A DNA stretch of 64,000 nucleotides. It comes from JABGPL01 sp964387885 (GTDB taxonomy: Bacteria; Electryoneota; AABM5-125-24; Hatepunaeales; Hatepunaeaceae). The stretch lies in the NCBI GenBank assembly GCA_964387885.1, contig CAYLYZ010000014.1:9076-73075 (forward strand), given 5' to 3'. The notes under the pieces were generated by a model that worked only from the letters and a program-made list of their open reading frames with translations, was not told where the DNA came from and did no database searches. Shown piece after piece: positions 61,256 through 64,000 of the stretch. The position numbers and the translations under genes are program-made. Every line of letters begins with the position of its first letter. Position 1 is the stretch's first letter.

Positions 61256-62463
61256 TAGCTCCGGTACTATATCTGATCCGTAAGGAGTTCCTGCAAATCT
61301 TCAGAGATCATGCAATGCGGGGGATAATCTTCGTTGCGCCATTAATCCAGTTGATGATTTTTGCGTATGCGGTGACAACCGATCTGAAGGATATTAAAAT
61401 TTCAATACTTGACAGAGATCGGACTGCTGCCAGCCGCAGCCTGGTTTCAGCAATGGTCGAATCCGATTATTTCAAACTAATCTCGACTGCCCCAAATCCC
61501 GAATCCTTAAGACAGGATTTGATCTCCGGGGAAGCTGATGTTACGCTATGGATACCCCTGGGATTCAGTGAAGATCTCGCAACCGGAAGGGGTGCTCAAG
61601 TTGCGCTCGATGTCGATGGCAGCAACTCAAGTATATCTCTTCGAGCCCTTGGATATACTGAAGCAGTTGTAAGATTGCAGGCGATGAAATCACTCGAGGG
61701 ATTCTTAACGGCTTCAATGAACAGATCTGCTCTTCAAAATACGATCACACCCTCTTTCGGGGATTCCAAGAACCAAATATCACCAACATCCCAATCAATC
61801 CCACATTTAATGAATCCGCGTCTGATTGAGCCTGTAATGCGTTACTTTTATAATCCCACTCTTGAGAGCCGATATTACATGATCCCGGGTATTTTGGTTC
61901 TGCTGATCACCCTGATATCTGCATTCTTAACAGGCATGGCAGTAGTGAAGGAAAAAGAACTCGGGACGCTCGAACAACTAATGGTCAGTCCGTTATCTCC
62001 TGCTCAACTGATAATCGGCAAGACAGTGCCATTTGTAATACTCGCCTATTTTGAGCTGACCGTAGCTGCCACTTTTGCAATCTGGTGGTTCAATCTGCCT
62101 TTAGTAGGATCTATCTCCCTGCTGGCGGTGTGCGCTTTAGTATATCTGCTTGTAACTCTTGGAATTGGTTTATTAGTTTCGACAATTTCGAACACACAAC
62201 AACAGGCGATGTTCACAATCTGGTTTTTTCTCGTATTTGGGATTTTGATGAGTGGTTTCTTCTTCCCTGTTGAGAATATGCCATTAACTATTCAAAAGAT
62301 AACATATATTAATCCGCTTAGATATTTCATCGAGATTATCAGGGGTATTTTCCTGCGTGGCGCAACCCTCGATGATGTGCTACCTAATTTACTGCCGTTA
62401 TTGGGCATCGGGCTGGTGATTTTTTCAACGGCAATTCTCCGCTTCAGGAAACGAAGCAGGTAG
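61252..62463 (+). CDS. ABC-2 permease 2 (YbhS/YbhR type)
   Basis: A 403-residue permease, second partner of the pair. It begins LIRKEFLQIFRDHAMRGIIFVAPLIQLMIFAYAVTTDL; the coupling helix region is KEKELGTLEQLMVSPLSPAQLIIGKTVPF. The central extracytoplasmic domain is somewhat longer than in permease 1. TTG start overlapping permease 1 by 4 bp. It ends the export operon of one adaptor, two ATPases and two permeases. Confidence 0.9.
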   Translation: MIAPVLYLIRKEFLQIFRDHAMRGIIFVAPLIQLMIFAYAVTTDLKDIKISILDRDRTAASRSLVSAMVESDYFKLISTAPNPESLRQDLISGEADVTLWIPLGFSEDLATGRGAQVALDVDGSNSSISLRALGYTEAVVRLQAMKSLEGFLTASMNRSALQNTITPSFGDSKNQISPTSQSIPHLMNPRLIEPVMRYFYNPTLESRYYMIPGILVLLITLISAFLTGMAVVKEKELGTLEQLMVSPLSPAQLIIGKTVPFVILAYFELTVAATFAIWWFNLPLVGSISLLAVCALVYLLVTLGIGLLVSTISNTQQQAMFTIWFFLVFGILMSGFFFPVENMPLTIQKITYINPLRYFIEIIRGIFLRGATLDDVLPNLLPLLGIGLVIFSTAILRFRKRSR

Positions 62464-62479
62464 GCCCCTAATTGATATT

Positions 62480-62860
62480 CTAATTGACCACTAACTCCTG
62501 ACGCATTCTCTCCCGTGATTCCCTTTCATTAATTCGTCGAGTGCTGTTATAAGTCACATAGTACCAGATTGCTAAAACTACAAATGCCGCATAATTAAAG
62601 AACGATGCCCAGATTATAGCCTTGAATCCTTCGTTACTAATCTCCTCTCCTAAATGGGCACATAAGAGAAAGTTGAATACACTTCCAATAGAAACCAAAA
62701 ACAGCATAACGGGGTCTTCAGTTATATAACGGTATGGATACTGGATGCTGTGGTTGACAACTATGATCGGTATGATGAAGTTGAGAGGAATCAGGACATG
62801 AAATTGATATGCTCTGCAAATCAACTCAAGCTTAGTGTAAATATCTTGAAAACGCTGCAA
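62480..62860 (-). CDS. Small three-helix membrane protein, unknown
   Basis: A 126-residue protein with three predicted membrane helices (about 20-38, 48-66, 80-102) and a strongly charged tail NERESRERMRQEL. I do not recognise a family. The start is TTG, with GGAGGTAAGGG upstream. A decayed copy of its 3' end follows at about 62994-63250, so the locus has been duplicated. It faces the permease gene tail to tail. Confidence 0.6.
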   Translation of the reverse strand: MQRFQDIYTKLELICRAYQFHVLIPLNFIIPIIVVNHSIQYPYRYITEDPVMLFLVSIGSVFNFLLCAHLGEEISNEGFKAIIWASFFNYAAFVVLAIWYYVTYNSTRRINERESRERMRQELVVN

Positions 62861-62993
62861 TTTCCCTTACCTCCAATTGGAACATCATAATCATATAATA
62901 ATAATCCATACCGATATTGTCAAGTAACTTCAATAAAATGAAATTTTTGGTTATGCACACAAACGTATCCCGGAGCTATTCTATCCCTAACAA

Positions 62994-63250
62994 TTGACAC
63001 ATTCTCTCTCGCAAATCTCTCTTTACAACCCGCTGATTGCTGTTATAGCAGTTCTTGAAAGTATTTTCGCATGTTGATTTGAGTTGTTACTGCCTGATTT
63101 CAAGCGAAGCGTAATCTGGCAGTTTACATTCACTTCGTTCATTTGAAAACAACCAGAAACGTCTAATGGATATGCGAAAATACTTTTGAGACGTGTTATA
63201 ATTGTCACAAAATACCAGCGAGCGAAGCATAAAAGTAAGAGTAAAACCTT
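62994..63250 (-). pseudogene. Decayed partial copy of the 62480-62860 gene
   Basis: The minus strand reads YNSNQRVVKRDLRERMCQL at 62994-63047, matching YNSTRRINERESRERMRQEL at the end of the intact gene, and CFARWYFVT at about 63200-63232, matching LAIWYYVTY just before it. The two pieces are separated by the insertion at 63048-63193 and are out of frame by one base, so the copy is dead. Confidence 0.75.
63048..63193. mobile_element. Probable 146-bp MITE with 7-bp target duplication
   Basis: The interval interrupts the decayed copy exactly where the intact gene is continuous. TGTTATA stands on both sides (63041-63047 and 63194-63200); the intact paralogue has it once. AAAGTATTTTCGCAT (63058-63072) and its exact complement (63172-63186) lie 10 and 7 bases inside the ends. 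The interval also contains an inner ACTGCC/GGCAGT pair. It encodes nothing of note, so a transposase elsewhere would be needed. Confidence 0.7.
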
Positions 63251-63444
63251 TTTAATATTTATTGTATATACGTCAGTACAGTTGATAATATACAACATTT
63301 TTCTTAAAAAGTCAAGTTTCATCACAGAGCACATGAGAACGGGGGATATCATAAATTATCGTCACATCGTCACACTATTGGCGGAAAGCGTTTGTGGGTG
63401 GGTGATTGAGGGTGTGACGGAAATGTGACGGAAATGACGGAAAT

Positions 63445-63482
63445 AAGTTTGCAAGTTTGCAAGTTTGCAAGTTTGTAAGTTT
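63445..63482. repeat. 8-bp tandem repeat (AAGTTTGC)
   Basis: Nearly five copies of AAGTTTGC, the fourth with T for C. It directly follows three degenerate GACGGAAAT units. Confidence 0.85.
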
Positions 63483-63527
63483 CAGGAGCCTGTGTAGAGT
63501 TTCATATCATTCCGGACAGTACCGTAG

Positions 63528-63603
63528 GGCGGGAACTTTTCCCGCCGGAGGGTGTCATCGTCTGGCTTGCTGTTCGAGTGCCGTCAGGCGTCCCCGCCTG
63601 ACG
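63528..63603. repeat. Two hairpin repeat modules
   Basis: GGCGGGAA/TTCCCGCC at 63528-63546, and CGTCAGGCG (63582-63590) with CGCCTGACG (63595-63603) followed by TAAAAACAACGACTT. The second is related to the hairpin in the 102-bp repeats and to 14.2-14.35 kb. Confidence 0.7.
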
Positions 63604-63879
63604 TAAAAACAACGACTTATGTGTCAGACGAGGACGCTTGATACCACTTTTTTGTATTCTCCCACACCCTAACCAGCAAGAGACCAAACAATCCTCAAAA
63701 AACCAAACAGAACTCACCATCCACCCCGGAATTGGTTGTAAAACAAAACAAATTGTGCTACACTTCACTACTGAGTCTGGAGTCCGCATATATCCGTTGA
63801 ATAGGTAAATAATTAATATCAATTGTGGACACAGACCCGCTTAAAAGGATACATTCTTACAAATAGATATTATTGTCTC

Positions 63880-63907
63880 GTCATTCCCGTGCACACGGGA
63901 ATCCAGA
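63880..63907. repeat. Dispersed GTCATTCCCG inverted repeat, copy 2
   Basis: GTCATTCCCG and CGGGAATCCAGA around a GTGCACA centre; same element as 14226-14253. Confidence 0.7.
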
Positions 63908-64000
63908 GGTGTTAAAAGTTCTACAACCTGTTTTAAAATGTCTTTAAAATGGTTCATCCGACTAACGCGTACTTAGCTTCGTGAATGGCCATGATTTTGA

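Larger units (their letters stand above)
62861..64000. other. Gene-poor right end with decayed duplicate, MITE and repeats
   Basis: No intact gene can be supported here. From left to right: AT-rich spacer, partial copy of the small membrane protein gene split by a probable MITE, a GACGGAAATG-type tandem repeat (63414-63444), an 8-bp tandem repeat (63445-63482), three hairpins (63528-63546, 63582-63603, 63880-63907) and unremarkable sequence to the edge. Confidence 0.6.

Noticed and set aside
63023..63352. 109-codon minus-strand open frame
   Set aside because: It runs through the decayed gene copy and across the probable MITE, with part of its length coded by the insert; it lacks a ribosome site and homology over its full length.
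63414..63482. Tandem repeats considered as a CRISPR-like array
   Set aside because: Units are 8-11 bp without spacers, so this is a simple tandem repeat.
63502..63822. 106-codon minus-strand open frame at the right end
   Set aside because: It consists largely of hairpin repeats and low-complexity DNA and has no recognisable protein features.

Overview
The window reads like a chromosome segment of an uncultured, diderm, walled bacterium of the FCB (Fibrobacteres-Chlorobi-Bacteroidetes) group or a related candidate phylum. The main evidence is six large exported proteins that end in a type A C-terminal sorting domain of the type IX secretion system (a PNPFN motif about 80 residues from the end). 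It is supported by lipoprotein signal peptides, a meso-diaminopimelate-type MurE (DNPR motif) and a complete division and cell-wall cluster. The DNA is moderately AT-rich, and GTG, TTG and apparently one CTG start codon are common. I cannot assign a phylum or species from sequence alone.

Layout. 1-1.9 kb: the 3' part of a STAND/NB-ARC-TPR ATPase that begins outside the window. 2.0-6.7 kb, minus strand: a housekeeping/metabolic run (dCMP deaminase, Trm112-like protein, pyrE, a fold-III PLP decarboxylase, an AMP-forming acyl-CoA ligase). 7.0-21.4 kb, plus strand: miaB and a class I methyltransferase, set among four secreted T9SS-type proteins (three beta-helix or propeller/LamG proteins and one gingipain-like C25 protease). 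This stretch also holds an ftsX remnant and a structured RNA leader with two interleaved helices. 21.5-40.2 kb, minus strand: the dcw cluster mraZ-rsmH-ftsL-ftsI-murE-mraY-murD-ftsW-murG-murC-murB-ftsQ-ftsA-ftsZ, then a methyltransferase and ftsE-ftsX. murF and ddl are absent from it. 40.7-50.3 kb, plus strand: a radical-SAM-like protein without its iron-sulfur motif, recO, a secreted beta-helix protein with a formylglycine-generating-enzyme-like lipoprotein, a Mut7-C protein, dnaG and a CNNM/CBS membrane protein. 50.3-54.2 kb: an island of hairpin repeats around a small cupin and a DUF805-like gene, then a secreted LVIVD-propeller protein (minus). 54.4-57.2 kb, minus: two sugar genes of the Wlb/Wbp type (a fused dehydrogenase-acetyltransferase and a DegT aminotransferase). 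57.5-62.5 kb, plus: a YbhGFSR-type export system (HlyD-like adaptor, two ATPases, two ABC-2 permeases). 62.5-64 kb: a small membrane protein gene, a decayed partial copy of it split by a probable MITE, and repeats.

How the parts fit. The minus-strand core makes peptidoglycan precursors and assembles the divisome. A promoter and phased GGG triplets that look like MraZ boxes sit in front of mraZ, whose correct start appears to be CTG. The secreted proteins share one export signal, so they should depend on a T9SS encoded elsewhere. The Wlb-type sugar genes and the exporter fit envelope or surface-glycan work, but that link is inferred. The points I think most deserve a second look are the cluster-less radical SAM homologue next to recO, the pseudoknot-like leader at 15961-16065, the lysine in the FtsZ tubulin signature, the MITE insertion with a clean 7-bp target duplication, the ftsX remnant, and the near-identical 102-bp direct repeats around the cupin gene.
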